A stretch of DNA of 64,000 nt from CADEED01 sp039931065 (GCA_039931065.1 JBDTSP010000001.1:124001-188000), one strand, 5' to 3'. Counted from the first letter of the stretch, positions 1-8,681 are shown. Numbers and translations: made by a program. Notes: a model not told the origin generated them from the letters alone.

Positions 1-1538
1 GCGCCGGCCGCGCCGGCCGCACGGCACCGGGCGCCTGTTACCGGCTATGGGGCGAGGGCGCCGAGCGCAGCCTCGCGGCCTACGCACCGCCGGAAATCTG
101 CGTCGCCGATCTTGGGCCACTGGCGCTCGACCTTGCGGTCTGGGGCACCGAGGCCGGTGCATTGCGCTGGCTCGACGCACCGCCAGCGGCCACGCTTGCA
201 AGCGCGCGCGACCTGCTGCGGCGCCTTGGCGCACTCGACGACACGGGCAAGGTGACGGCTCACGGCCGCGCGATGCAGGAATTTCCGGCGCATCCGCGCC
301 TCGCGCACATGTTGCTGAAGGCGGGTGAACTCGGGGCGGCGCCGCTCGCGGCTGAGCTCGCGGCGCTGCTGTCGGATCGCGACCTGCTGCGTGCCGGTGG
401 CGGGCCGCGGGAACGCGATAGCGACGTACGCACACGTCTCGACGCGTTGCGCCGCGGCGGCGGCAACGTCGATCGCGGCGCGCTCGATCGCGTGCGCCGT
501 TCGCAGCGTACGTTCGAGCAGCAGCTTTCGTCGGCCGGCAAGAGTCGCGGTGCGGACGCGGATGTCGAAGCGGGCGTGTTGTTAGGGCTGGCGTATCCCG
601 ACCGGATCGGCCGGCGGCGTAGCGGGGCCGATGCACGTTACCAGCTCAGCAACGGCCGCGGCGCGGTGTTCGCAAGCGCCGAGTCCATCGCGCGCGAGGA
701 GTTCATCGTCGCGGTGGATCTCGACGATCGCGACCGCGAGGCGCGTATCCAGCTCGCGGCGCCGCTGCCGAAGGCCGACCTGCTCGAATTCTTCGCGCCG
801 CAACTGCGGCGCGCCGACGAGCTGGTGTGGGACGAGCGCACGGAGGCGGTGGTCGCGCGGCGCGTCATCCGGCTCGACGAACTGCTGGTGGAGGAAAAGC
901 CGCTCAACGAGGTGCGGCGCGCGGCGAGTGCGGCGGCCATGCTCGACGGAGTCCGTTCGCTGGGCCTGGATGCTCTGCCCTGGGACGACGAAAGCCGCGA
1001 TTTCCTCGCGCGCTGCGAGTTCGTGCGTGCATTGAGCCGCAATGATCTCGGCACCTGGCCCGATTCCTCGCGTGAGGCTCTGGCCGGCGATCTTGTCTGG
1101 CTCGAGCCGTTTCTGGATGGGATCACGCGGCGCTCGCAGTTGAATCGATTACCGCTGATGGATGCGCTGCGCGCCCGCCTCGAATACCCGCAGCAGCGCA
1201 AACTCGACGAGCTCGCGCCTACTCACGTCGGGCTGCCCACCGGCTCGAACGCGCGCATCGATTACGTCGACGACAACGCGCCGGTCGCCTCGATGCGTAT
1301 GCAGGAAGTGTTCGGGCTGGCGGCCACCCCGCGTATCGGCGGCGGTACGGTGCCGATCACCTTCAAACTACTGTCGCCGGGGCGCCGGCCCCTGCAGGTG
1401 ACCCGTGACCTGGCCAGCTTCTGGGGCAATGCCTATGTAGAAGTGCGCAAGGACATGCGCGGCCGTTATCCGCGGCATTACTGGCCGGAGAACCCGCTCG
1501 AAGCCGAGCCTACCCGCCGGGTGAAGCCGCGCAGTTGA
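1..1538 (+). CDS. hrpB: ATP-dependent RNA helicase HrpB, C-terminal part (5' end outside window)
   Basis: The reading frame enters from the window edge and 511 residues are visible. The first visible residues are AGRAGR, the end of helicase motif VI of DEAH-box proteins, so the helicase core lies almost wholly upstream. A helicase-associated (HA2/ratchet) region follows. The last ~120 residues match the HrpB-specific C-terminal domain, with LLSPGRRPLQVTRDLASFW followed by an EVRKDMRGRYPRHYWPENP-like block. HrpB is a predicted cytoplasmic helicase of many Gram-negative bacteria; its exact RNA substrate is not settled. The stop at 1538 is followed 54 bases later by the next gene on the same strand. 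Family call is secure; the true start cannot be seen. Confidence 0.93.
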   Translation, partial: AGRAGRTAPGACYRLWGEGAERSLAAYAPPEICVADLGPLALDLAVWGTEAGALRWLDAPPAATLASARDLLRRLGALDDTGKVTAHGRAMQEFPAHPRLAHMLLKAGELGAAPLAAELAALLSDRDLLRAGGGPRERDSDVRTRLDALRRGGGNVDRGALDRVRRSQRTFEQQLSSAGKSRGADADVEAGVLLGLAYPDRIGRRRSGADARYQLSNGRGAVFASAESIAREEFIVAVDLDDRDREARIQLAAPLPKADLLEFFAPQLRRADELVWDERTEAVVARRVIRLDELLVEEKPLNEVRRAASAAAMLDGVRSLGLDALPWDDESRDFLARCEFVRALSRNDLGTWPDSSREALAGDLVWLEPFLDGITRRSQLNRLPLMDALRARLEYPQQRKLDELAPTHVGLPTGSNARIDYVDDNAPVASMRMQEVFGLAATPRIGGGTVPITFKLLSPGRRPLQVTRDLASFWGNAYVEVRKDMRGRYPRHYWPENPLEAEPTRRVKPRS

Positions 1539-1592
1539 GTGCGTGGCCTGCGCGATGGGCTAACATGCGGGCGTGATTCCAGGGAGCCGAAC

Positions 1593-2342
1593 ATGACCGA
1601 GAAAGCCGCCAGACACGCGGGGTTGCGTGATCACCTGCCGCTGTCGCCCAAACGCGAGGAACTGTTCCGCTGGCGCGGCAACGAGGTCTCCCGCGTCGAA
1701 GGATTCACCGACGCGGTGTTCGCGTTCGCGGTGACCCTGCTGGTGGTGGCGCTGGAGGTTCCGCACACGTTCGACGGTCTGATGGACGTGGTGCGCGGCT
1801 TGCCGGCCTTCGTCATCTGTTTCACGCTGCTGATGACCTTCTGGAACGCTCACTACCGATTCCATCGGCGTTACGGGATGGAAGACACGTTCACCCGCGT
1901 CATCACCATGGCGATCATCGTACTGGTGTTGTTCTTCGTCTATCCGCTCAAGTTCCTGTTCACCATGGTGACGGTAAACCTGTTCGGCCTCGTGATGCAC
2001 AACGCGCCGCATCTCGAGTCGCTGGCGCAGGTGAAAGCGCTCTACGTCATATATGGTCTGGGGTTCGCCGGTGCATGGGGCCTGTACGGCCTGCTCTACC
2101 TGCATGCGTATCGCGCGCGCCAGCGGCTCGGACTCGACGCCTGCGAAGTGATGCTGACGCGCGGCTCGCTGATGGAGCACCTGGTCTACGTCGGCGTCTG
2201 CCTGTTGTCGGTCGCACTCGCGTTGCTGACCGACAGCGCTTCTTTGCCCGGATTCATCTACTTCGTACTGGGGCCGCTCATGGCATTCACCGGCCGGCAT
2301 TTCGGGACGAAGGCCCGGGCGCTGGCGACCGCTGGTAGCTAG
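1593..2342 (+). CDS. TMEM175-family (DUF1211) potassium-channel-like membrane protein
   Basis: A 249-residue integral membrane protein. The family hallmark lies at residues 34-46: R, then GFTDAVFAFAVTLL, the pore-lining first helix. Here the usual FSD triad reads FTD, a conservative change. About six hydrophobic segments follow, which fits the single six-helix repeat of bacterial TMEM175 proteins; they assemble as tetrameric K+-permeable channels. The ATG at 1593 is preceded by GGGAG at a good distance, so the longer upstream frame is rejected. The gene ends convergent with a small minus-strand ORF, the stop codons overlapping. Channel activity is inferred from family only. Confidence 0.85.
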   Translation: MTEKAARHAGLRDHLPLSPKREELFRWRGNEVSRVEGFTDAVFAFAVTLLVVALEVPHTFDGLMDVVRGLPAFVICFTLLMTFWNAHYRFHRRYGMEDTFTRVITMAIIVLVLFFVYPLKFLFTMVTVNLFGLVMHNAPHLESLAQVKALYVIYGLGFAGAWGLYGLLYLHAYRARQRLGLDACEVMLTRGSLMEHLVYVGVCLLSVALALLTDSASLPGFIYFVLGPLMAFTGRHFGTKARALATAGS

Positions 2343-2449
2343 GCGCGGATGACGGCCTTGCCGAACAACTGCTTCGAATTCATCCAGGCGTAACCCCGCG
2401 GGGCATCGCCGTTGGCGTGCAGTTGATACTGGCGCTGCGTGGTCTGCAT
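2339..2449 (-). CDS. Possible 36-residue microprotein
   Basis: A short frame starting MQTTQRQYQLHANGDAPRGY and ending QLFGKAVIRA. Its support is a strong Shine-Dalgarno: on the minus strand GGAGG lies six bases before the ATG. The stop codon overlaps the stop of the channel gene on the other strand. The protein is soluble and basic and has no motif I recognise. It could be a genuine small protein or chance; conservation in relatives would decide. Confidence 0.5.
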   Translation of the reverse strand: MQTTQRQYQLHANGDAPRGYAWMNSKQLFGKAVIRA

Positions 2450-2492
2450 GGAGTCCTCCGGCCGGAAGGCCTCGGGAATTCTAACGAGACCT

Positions 2493-3044
2493 CTAGAGGT
2501 TACGCGCCCGGTAGCGCGCATCGTCATACGCGTGCTGCGCGTCATTGCGCTGATATTCGAGTTGGCCCAGCCGATAGGCCAGCCGCTCGCGTTCCTTGGG
2601 CGACAGATCCTTCTGCTCGAGTGTCGCGCGGACTTCACGGATGTCGTTTTCGAGGGAGCCGATTTCGGCGCCAATCCGGTTGACCTCGCGGCCCTTGTTG
2701 TACGCGTCGAACAGCCGCTCCTGGTCGTAGTTGCGGCAGATCGCCGCATCGAAACCGCCACCGTATTCGCCGATCTGGTACGCGCGCTGCGGAGTGCAGA
2801 AACGCTCCAGGCCCTGTTCACGGCCGGCGAGCCAGCGTTCGCGATCCGGAGCGACACCGACCTTCGCGCAGGCGGTCGAATGCTGGATCAGGTATTCCTC
2901 GGGCTGTCCGTTCGCGCCGTCGCGAACGCCGATGTCCTGCCAGTCCGCGTTGAGGCACTCACTCTTGGAGAGGCTGGCGCAACCGCTGAACGTGGCGCAC
3001 ACCGAAAGCGCCGCGAGAATTCGCATGAGAGACCTGTTCTTCAT
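2493..3044 (-). CDS. DUF2799 family lipoprotein
   Basis: A 183-residue envelope protein. The N-terminus is a lipoprotein signal with lipobox TFSGC, cysteine about residue 22, so it should be lipidated and anchored in a membrane facing the periplasm. The body matches DUF2799: a cysteine-containing N-terminal block, a GREQGLERFC..QRAYQIG segment and an AYNKGRE stretch, followed by a charged helical, probably coiled-coil, C-terminus rich in E, R, Q and L. I chose ATG 3044; a GTG nine bases upstream is also possible, with only a weak ribosome site for either. No function is established for the family. Confidence 0.8.
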   Translation of the reverse strand: MKNRSLMRILAALSVCATFSGCASLSKSECLNADWQDIGVRDGANGQPEEYLIQHSTACAKVGVAPDRERWLAGREQGLERFCTPQRAYQIGEYGGGFDAAICRNYDQERLFDAYNKGREVNRIGAEIGSLENDIREVRATLEQKDLSPKERERLAYRLGQLEYQRNDAQHAYDDARYRARNL

Positions 3045-3106
3045 GGTTCTCACTCTACGGATGGCGGGTTAACGATTCCTGAACGCGATCGACGTTGCTA
3101 ACAAAG

Positions 3107-5104
3107 TTAAACGGGCGCGCCGTCGTCGCGTTCCACCGCGACCACCGCCGCGCGCGCCGGCAGGCCGTCGCCGTCCGGCCAGTGGCTGATCGGCTGGTCG
3201 AGGCTGCCGCCTTCTCCGGGATGCTGGATCGACAGGAACAAGGTCCGCCCGTCGGGAGTGAATTCGCAACCGCAGAGTTCGCAGCCCGCAGGGCCACTCG
3301 CGAGCTGCTTGAGCAAGCCACGCTGCGGACCGCTGGTCGGCACCATGAAGCAGCCGTTGTTAGGCCGGTTGTGCAGGTCGGTGTCCGTCACGATCCACAG
3401 CCGCCCCTGCGGATCGATGCCGAGATTGTCGGGGCAGTTCACGACGCTGACATCGGCGCGATTGGGATAACCGGCGAAATAGGTGTCGGTGCCCTTGAGA
3501 TTCGCGGCGGCGAGGTCACGCGCGTCGGTGATGTACGTGCCTACGTGCGGATCGCCGGCGAGCAGGAATACGTTCCAGGAAAAGCGCGTGGCGGTGGCGT
3601 CGTCGCCGGCCTCGGCGATTTCGATGATGTGGCCGGAGGAGTTGTCCGCACGAGGATTCGCCGCGTTGGGTGCGACGTCGACGCTGCGGTTTTCAAACAC
3701 CGTCTTCCCTTCGGGGTGACCGCGCTCCTCGGTCTTGGTGCAGGCGACGTAGATGCGGCCGGTGATGGGGCTCGGTTCGACGTCCTCCGGCCGGTCCATC
3801 GGCGTGGCGCCTAACAAGTCGGCCGCGGCGCGCGCCTTGATGACCACATCGCCCTGATTCGCGAACCCCGCGCGCGAATTCAGCGGTCCGTTCTCGTCGT
3901 GTACCAGCGGCAACCACTCGCCGGTGCCGTCCGCGTCGAAACGCGCGGCATAGAGCGTGCCGTTGTCGAGCAGATCGCGATTCGCCGCGGACTTCTTCGG
4001 ATCGAAGCGGTCGCGCGTCACGAACTTGTAGACGTATTCGAACTTGTCGTCGTCGCCCATGTAGGCGGCAACATGCCCTGACTTGCCGACGAGGGTGTTG
4101 GCGCCTTCGTGCTGGAAGCGGCCGAGCGCGGTGCGTTTGCGCGGCACGGATTTCGGATCGTGCGGATCGATTTCGACCATCCAGCCGAATCGCAGCGGCT
4201 CGTTCGGCTCGTGCGCGACATCGAAGCGCGGATCCTGATGTTCCCAGCCGTAAAAGCTGCGCTGGCGCAGCGAGAATCGCCGGTACGCATCCTCGAGCTT
4301 GGGATCTGCGCCGGGTGCGCGAAACTCGGCGCCGCCCGCGAAATAGTCGTCGACGTTTTCTTCGGAAGTCAGATAGGTGCCCCACGGCGTCTTGCCGGCG
4401 GCGCAGTTCGCGAAGGTGCCGAGCACGCGCACTCCGGTGGGATCGGCCTTGGTCCGCATCAGCGCGTGACCGCGCGCGGGGCCCGCAATTTCCATCGGCG
4501 TGCGCGCGGTGATTCGGCGGTTCAGCGAACCGCCGCCGTCGCGCCGCCAGCCTGCGCGGTCACGCTGTATCTGCATGACGGACACGCCGTGCGCCGCCTG
4601 CATGAACGCGACCGCGTACGGATGTTTTTCCATCCACAACTTGCGGTCCGCGTATTTCATGTTCGCGCCGCCATGTCCGGACCACAGCAGATCGCCATTC
4701 AGGTATTCGTGGTTGACGCACAACACCCCGCGTGCGGCGCGTCCCTTCTTCAATCCGAAGAACTGGATCGCATCGCAATTCGTACCGAAGCGCCGTTCCT
4801 GTTCGGCCGGTGCTTCGGGGCCGAGCCACTTGGAATCCGACATCAACCGGGTGTCGAAATCGCGGGTGCCGGTTACGAGACTGTCACCCCAGCGCGCGAC
4901 GAGATTGAAGCGATAGCCGTCGGCCACGATGAAATCGTCGCCCGTCTGCGGCGCGACACTCTTGAAAGTACCCGCAAGCCCTGCGTTTTCCCGCGTAGGA
5001 ATTCGCGCATACGCCGCGAGTCCGATCGTGGCGGCGGTACCGGCGAGCACGCTGCGGCGTGACAATCGTGCGGCGAGAATCGCTTCGAACACGGGTGCTT
5101 TCAT
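3107..5104 (-). CDS. phoX: PhoX family alkaline phosphatase (DUF839), Tat-exported
   Basis: A 665-residue protein read from ATG 5104. It begins with a twin-arginine signal, SRRSVLAG at residues 15-22, followed by a hydrophobic Ala-rich stretch, so it should be exported folded to the periplasm. PhoX-type features include NHEY at residues 131-134, a DNLGIDPQGRLWIVTDTD metal-site segment, and FTPDGRTLFLSIQHPGE near the C-terminus, typical of the calcium/iron-dependent beta-propeller phosphatase fold. PhoX enzymes release phosphate from organic phosphoesters. Earlier in-frame starts at 5161 and 5140 would overlap the divergent gene's start and lack ribosome sites; 5104 places the Tat motif normally. 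No Pho box is evident in the 55-base divergent gap. Confidence 0.88.
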   Translation of the reverse strand: MKAPVFEAILAARLSRRSVLAGTAATIGLAAYARIPTRENAGLAGTFKSVAPQTGDDFIVADGYRFNLVARWGDSLVTGTRDFDTRLMSDSKWLGPEAPAEQERRFGTNCDAIQFFGLKKGRAARGVLCVNHEYLNGDLLWSGHGGANMKYADRKLWMEKHPYAVAFMQAAHGVSVMQIQRDRAGWRRDGGGSLNRRITARTPMEIAGPARGHALMRTKADPTGVRVLGTFANCAAGKTPWGTYLTSEENVDDYFAGGAEFRAPGADPKLEDAYRRFSLRQRSFYGWEHQDPRFDVAHEPNEPLRFGWMVEIDPHDPKSVPRKRTALGRFQHEGANTLVGKSGHVAAYMGDDDKFEYVYKFVTRDRFDPKKSAANRDLLDNGTLYAARFDADGTGEWLPLVHDENGPLNSRAGFANQGDVVIKARAAADLLGATPMDRPEDVEPSPITGRIYVACTKTEERGHPEGKTVFENRSVDVAPNAANPRADNSSGHIIEIAEAGDDATATRFSWNVFLLAGDPHVGTYITDARDLAAANLKGTDTYFAGYPNRADVSVVNCPDNLGIDPQGRLWIVTDTDLHNRPNNGCFMVPTSGPQRGLLKQLASGPAGCELCGCEFTPDGRTLFLSIQHPGEGGSLDQPISHWPDGDGLPARAAVVAVERDDGAPV

Positions 5105-5159
5105 GGTGGCGCATGCTAACGTGACGAACTTTCGACGCATAGCTTGAGGAAGATCAATC

Positions 5160-6803
5160 ATGGCTCACGGCAGTTCACTCCCGCGCGCGGTGGCGGCAGT
5201 CATGATGTTGTCGCTGGTGCTCTCGGCCTGTGATCGCGGTGATCCCGCCCCGACCCCGGCAGCGAGTCCGAAACCAGCCCCGGCGGCAACGGCGGATCTC
5301 GCGAATATCCACTCGGACGCACCCGGCATCGCCTGGTACAACGGCGACGTCGACGCCGCCTTCAAATCCGCCCAGGCGACTAACAAGCCCGTGCTGCTGT
5401 ACTGGGGCGCGCAGTGGTGTCCGCCGTGCAAGCAACTGAAGTCCGCGGTATTCAACCGGCCGGACTTCATCGAGAAATCAAAGCTGTTCGTCGACGTGTA
5501 CCTCGATGGCGATCTGCCCGACGCGCAGAAGTATGGCGATGAATTCCGCGTGACGGGTTATCCCACCGTCGTGGTCTTCAAGCCCGATCGCACCGAGATC
5601 ACGCGCATCGCCGGCAACATGGATCTGTCGTTGTATGCGGGTGTGCTCGATGACGCGTTAGGCGACGTGCGCCCCGTGAAAGACGTGCTCGAACTCGCCG
5701 TGAAGGCCGAGGCGCCGCTCGGCGCCACCGATTGCCGAAGGCTTGCGTACCACGCATTCGGTCTCGAAGACGATGGCGTTTTTCCGGGCGCGAAATTGCA
5801 GACGGCGTTCGAGAACGCCGCACGGCTGTGCCCGGCGGATCTCGCCAAGGAACGCGCGCGTTTCCCGATTCTCGCCGCCGCGGAAGCGGCGACGCTGCAG
5901 AAGCCGGCGATCGAGAAGGGCGGCAAGGCGGACAAGGCGTTGACCGTGCTGATCGTGCGCGTCAACGAATCGCTGGCCAACAAGGAACTCTCGCTGGCGA
6001 ACGCCGATGCGCTGCGCGGGCTGCCCAAAGAATTCTTTCTCGCGGCCCGTCAGACTCTGCCGCAGCTCGCGCCTTCCCTGCGCGAACGCATGATGGCCAT
6101 TGCCGACGCCACCACGGCCAACCCGCAGTTCGCGCCTGCCGACCAGCTCGCCGCGCAGCTCATGAAGATCCGCGTGGCGAAGGCGTACGCGGTGGATGGC
6201 AAGACGCCCACCGACGTGCGCAGCGTCGCGTTGGCGACGGCCACGAAGATGCTGGCGGTGAAGCAGGATTCTTACGTGCGCGCGGGCGTCGTGAATTCCG
6301 CCATCAACATCTACATCGCGCTCGACGACTGGGAGCGGGCGCGTGATCTGCTGGCGCTCGAAGCGTCGACCTCGAACACACCGCATTACTACATCGGCGA
6401 CCTGGCGGACACCGAAGAGCACCTGGGCAACAACCAGCGCGCGCTCGAGTTGTTAGCCGAGGCGTACCAGAAGGCGAAAGGGCCCGCGTCGCGATTTCAG
6501 TGGGGTTATCAATACCTCGACGGCTTGCTGCGCCTCTCGCCCGACGACACCGCGACCATCGAGAAGGTGGGAACCACAGTCATCGCCGAGCTCGATGGGC
6601 CGAACCGCATTCACCGCCGGACACTGTCGAGGCTAGCCAGGCTCGACAAGGCGTTACGCGAGTGGAACACCACACCGGCGCGTGCCGCGGTGCTGGCAAA
6701 GCTGCGTACGGGCGTGACGCGGGCCTGCGCCAAATCGAAGGGTGATGTCGCGAGCGAAACCGGCTGCAAGAGTTTCGGCAGCACCGTCGTCGCGACGACC
6801 TGA
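5160..6803 (+). CDS. Thioredoxin-fold lipoprotein with TPR-like C-terminus
   Basis: A 547-residue protein. The lipobox is LSAC with Cys24, followed by a Pro/Ala-rich linker, so it is probably membrane-anchored in the periplasm. Residues ~60-160 are a thioredoxin domain with active site WCPPC (86-90) and the cis-proline loop GYPTVVVF (Pro135). The remaining ~380 residues are alpha-helical and resemble tandem TPR-like helices. This suggests a disulfide reductase or isomerase working on envelope proteins, with the helical part for partner binding. AGGA lies 11 bases before the ATG. It is divergent from phoX with 55 bases between starts. The exact partner is unknown. Confidence 0.8.
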   Translation: MAHGSSLPRAVAAVMMLSLVLSACDRGDPAPTPAASPKPAPAATADLANIHSDAPGIAWYNGDVDAAFKSAQATNKPVLLYWGAQWCPPCKQLKSAVFNRPDFIEKSKLFVDVYLDGDLPDAQKYGDEFRVTGYPTVVVFKPDRTEITRIAGNMDLSLYAGVLDDALGDVRPVKDVLELAVKAEAPLGATDCRRLAYHAFGLEDDGVFPGAKLQTAFENAARLCPADLAKERARFPILAAAEAATLQKPAIEKGGKADKALTVLIVRVNESLANKELSLANADALRGLPKEFFLAARQTLPQLAPSLRERMMAIADATTANPQFAPADQLAAQLMKIRVAKAYAVDGKTPTDVRSVALATATKMLAVKQDSYVRAGVVNSAINIYIALDDWERARDLLALEASTSNTPHYYIGDLADTEEHLGNNQRALELLAEAYQKAKGPASRFQWGYQYLDGLLRLSPDDTATIEKVGTTVIAELDGPNRIHRRTLSRLARLDKALREWNTTPARAAVLAKLRTGVTRACAKSKGDVASETGCKSFGSTVVATT

Positions 6804-7007
6804 CTACTCTTCCTTGCGTGTGCGGCGCGCGTTGGTACGCGCCGCCGTACTCACCGCGCGGCCACGTTTGGCCAGCGCCTCGCGCAGCAGCCATTCGATC
6901 TGACCGTTGACGCTGCGCAGCTCCTGCGCTGCAAGCGCCTCGATCGCGGCGGCGACCGCCGGATCGAGGCGCAACAGGAACGCCTTGCGGGAGGGCAGAT
7001 CGCTCAA
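6804..7007 (-). CDS. Small ribbon-helix-helix (Arc/MetJ-like) protein
   Basis: A 67-residue protein with a short beta strand (FLLRLDP) followed by two helices (AVAAAIEALAAQELRS, then VNGQIEWLLREALAKRG), the layout of ribbon-helix-helix DNA-binding proteins, and a basic tail rich in R and K. It lies 9 bases downstream of the SPFH gene on the same strand, so the two are probably co-transcribed. As such proteins usually bind inverted repeats as dimers, the perfect palindrome upstream of the SPFH gene is its natural candidate operator (inference). No toxin partner is visible, so a toxin-antitoxin role is not supported. Confidence 0.7.
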   Translation of the reverse strand: MSDLPSRKAFLLRLDPAVAAAIEALAAQELRSVNGQIEWLLREALAKRGRAVSTAARTNARRTRKEE

Positions 7008-7016
7008 GCGCCCGCC

Positions 7017-7910
7017 TTATTGATAGAGCGAACCGGCATTGATGACGGGCTGCGCCTCGGACTCGGCGCACAGCACGACCAGCAGGTTCGACACCATCGC
7101 CGCGCGCCGCTCGGTATCGAGCTCGACCACGCCGCGTTCGGTGAGGCCTTTCAGCGCCATCTCCACCATGCTGACCGCGCCCATCACGATCTGCTTGCGC
7201 GCACCGATGACGGCTTCGGCCTGCTGCCGCCGCAACATGGCGCCCGCGATCTCCGGCGCGTAGGCGAGGTGGGTGAGGCGCGCGTCTTCGACGCGCAGGC
7301 CCGCCTTCTCGAAGCGCTCCTGTAGTTCGGCCTTGAGCTTGGCGATGATCACATCGCCGCCGGCACGCAGCGTCAATTCGCCGTCCGCCTCATCGACATG
7401 GTCGTACGAATATTCATTGGCGAGGTGGCGCAGCGCCGACTCCGCCTGGATCGGGACGTACTGCTCGTAGTGGTCGATGTCGAGCACGGCCCGCGCGGTG
7501 TCGCTGACCTTCCAGACGATGGCGGCCGCGATCTCGATCGGGTTGCCGCGTTTGTCGTTCACTTTCAGCTTCTCGCTGTTGAAGTTGCGCAGGCGCAGGG
7601 AGACCTTCGTCTTGTTGTAGAGCGGAAACGCCCAGCGCAGGCCGGTGCTGTAGTCGGTGCCGCGGTAGGAGCCGAACAGCATCAGCAGCGTCGACTGATT
7701 CGGCTGCAGGATGTAGACGCCCTTGATGAGCAGGACGAATGTCACGGCCAGCCCGAATAACAGCAGCGGATTGGGATGGCCCACGCCACTCACGGCCGAA
7801 AGGTAGAGGTGCAGCGGAAATGCGAGCAGGGTCGCTACCGCAAGCAGCAGTGCGAGATAACCGCTGTAGCTTTTGAAATCGACTTCTTCCGTAGCGCCGG
7901 ACGCATTCAT
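7017..7910 (-). CDS. SPFH/Band 7 domain membrane protein
   Basis: A 297-residue protein. Two N-terminal hydrophobic segments (about 18-38 and 48-66) are followed by an SPFH domain beginning with GVYILQPNQSTLLMLFGSY and including the RNFNSEKLKVNDKRGNPI region, then a helical AEAVIGARKQIV region. SPFH proteins form large membrane-associated cage assemblies that organise membrane microdomains and often regulate membrane proteases. The start is ATG 7910, with GGGAG about nine bases before it; a TTG at 7925 would include that ribosome site in the coding region. It is first in a two-gene unit with the ribbon-helix-helix gene, behind the palindrome at 7956-7971. Confidence 0.88.
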   Translation of the reverse strand: MNASGATEEVDFKSYSGYLALLLAVATLLAFPLHLYLSAVSGVGHPNPLLLFGLAVTFVLLIKGVYILQPNQSTLLMLFGSYRGTDYSTGLRWAFPLYNKTKVSLRLRNFNSEKLKVNDKRGNPIEIAAAIVWKVSDTARAVLDIDHYEQYVPIQAESALRHLANEYSYDHVDEADGELTLRAGGDVIIAKLKAELQERFEKAGLRVEDARLTHLAYAPEIAGAMLRRQQAEAVIGARKQIVMGAVSMVEMALKGLTERGVVELDTERRAAMVSNLLVVLCAESEAQPVINAGSLYQ

Positions 7911-7955
7911 TTTTCGTTCTCCCAAACATGAATTGACTCGAACGGCGCTGATACT

Positions 7956-7971
7956 AAAGTGATATCACTTT
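7956..7971. promoter_or_regulatory. Perfect 16-bp palindrome, candidate operator of the SPFH/RHH unit
   Basis: AAAGTGATATCACTTT reads identically on both strands. It lies 46 bases upstream of the SPFH start codon and about 47 bases upstream of the tRNA promoter region. The symmetry, AT-rich centre and position suit binding by a dimeric or tetrameric regulator. The co-transcribed ribbon-helix-helix protein is the obvious candidate, by inference. Confidence 0.55.
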
Positions 7972-8017
7972 GCGCACAAGCCGGATTTAACAGTCCCCTG
8001 TACAATCGCCGCCGGTC

Positions 8018-8350
8018 GGGCCTGTAGCACAGCGGTTAGTGCAGGGGACTCATCTATATAGGTGCCTGCGCGCGGTAACGCGCGCAGTGGACGGGATGAA
8101 TTCAGGGAAACCTTCGCACGCGCCTTTTTCCGGGGAGCGGGCATGGCGATCCTGAGCCAAGCCGGAGCGGCAGTTCCGGAAGGTGCAGAGACTACCTGGG
8201 GGCTCGTAGCGCCCTTAATGACAGGCTAGAGCGTCCCGCACCCCACCGGTAGTCTAACTACCGAGGGTGAAGAGATAGTCCACGCGGGGCGGAAACGCTC
8301 CGGGAACGTGAATCCCTTGGTCCTTGGTTCGAATCCAAGCAGGCCCACCA
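8018..8350 (+). tRNA. tRNA-Ile(CAT), interrupted by a group I intron
   Basis: The exons are 8018-8053 and 8311-8350. Joined, they make a 76-nt tRNA with an encoded CCA end. The acceptor stem pairs GGGCCTG with CAGGCCC. The D stem is GCAC/GTGC, the anticodon stem GGGGA/TCCCT with loop CTCATAA, and the T stem CTTGG/CCAAG with loop TTCGAAT. The anticodon is CAT, and the sequence ACTCATAATCCCTTGGTC matches the isoleucine tRNA whose C34 is modified to lysidine by TilS to read AUA, rather than a methionine tRNA. The intron sits exactly after base 36. A TACAAT at 8001-8006 may be the -10 element; no good -35 is seen. Confidence 0.93.
8054..8310 (+). ncRNA. Self-splicing group I intron (IC3-like) in the tRNA anticodon loop
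   Basis: A 257-nt intron with all conserved elements in order. P2 is CTGCGCGCG/CGCGCGCAG closed by a GTAA tetraloop (8066-8087). The P element TTCAGGGAAACC is at 8101, Q GATCCTGAGCCAAG near 8148, R GTGCAGAGACTA at 8183 and S AAGAGATAGTCC at 8270. A P9 hairpin with GAAA loop is at 8286-8301, and the terminal G is 8310. The 5' exon end CAT can pair with GTG at 8062-8064 as the internal guide, giving the expected U-G wobble. Layout and guide resemble the known Azoarcus tRNA-Ile intron. It carries no homing endonuclease gene. Splicing must occur for the tRNA to function. Confidence 0.9.
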
Positions 8351-8681
8351 CCAACCGTTTGAGGAAATCAAGCTGTGCAGGGAACCAGGCGAGCCTGGGT
8401 CCTGGCGCAACGATTCATCTCACGCTTCCCGCGGCCAGCGATGCGAAGAACACCCGCGCGCCCAAGGATTCGGAACGGATGCAAAACGGGGCCATCGAGT
8501 GATGCTCCAGGGCGCGCTCGACTAGCTCGGGTTCGTCTGTCAGTCGGGCCGTGCACTTCCCTAGGGGCCCGATGGGCAAACCATTCGCGACTCGCGTGTT
8601 GTGACGCGATCGGCATTGTCGGTGCGAATTCGGTGAGGCGAGGGGCGGCCTCGTGACCCGGGCGTCGCATACGATCGGCGC
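8351..8681. other. 331-bp gap with no recognised gene
   Basis: Between the tRNA 3' end and the GGDEF gene I see no conserved frame with a ribosome site, no clear terminator hairpin and no repeat. Short frames here overlap on several strands and look random. Confidence 0.6.

Noticed and set aside
2439..3101. 220-residue plus-strand frame opposite the DUF2799 gene
   Set aside because: Antisense shadow; the minus strand carries a lipobox and a known domain.
8308..8502. 64-residue ORF over the tRNA 3' exon
   Set aside because: It begins inside the intron and crosses the tRNA exon, so it is not a coding gene.
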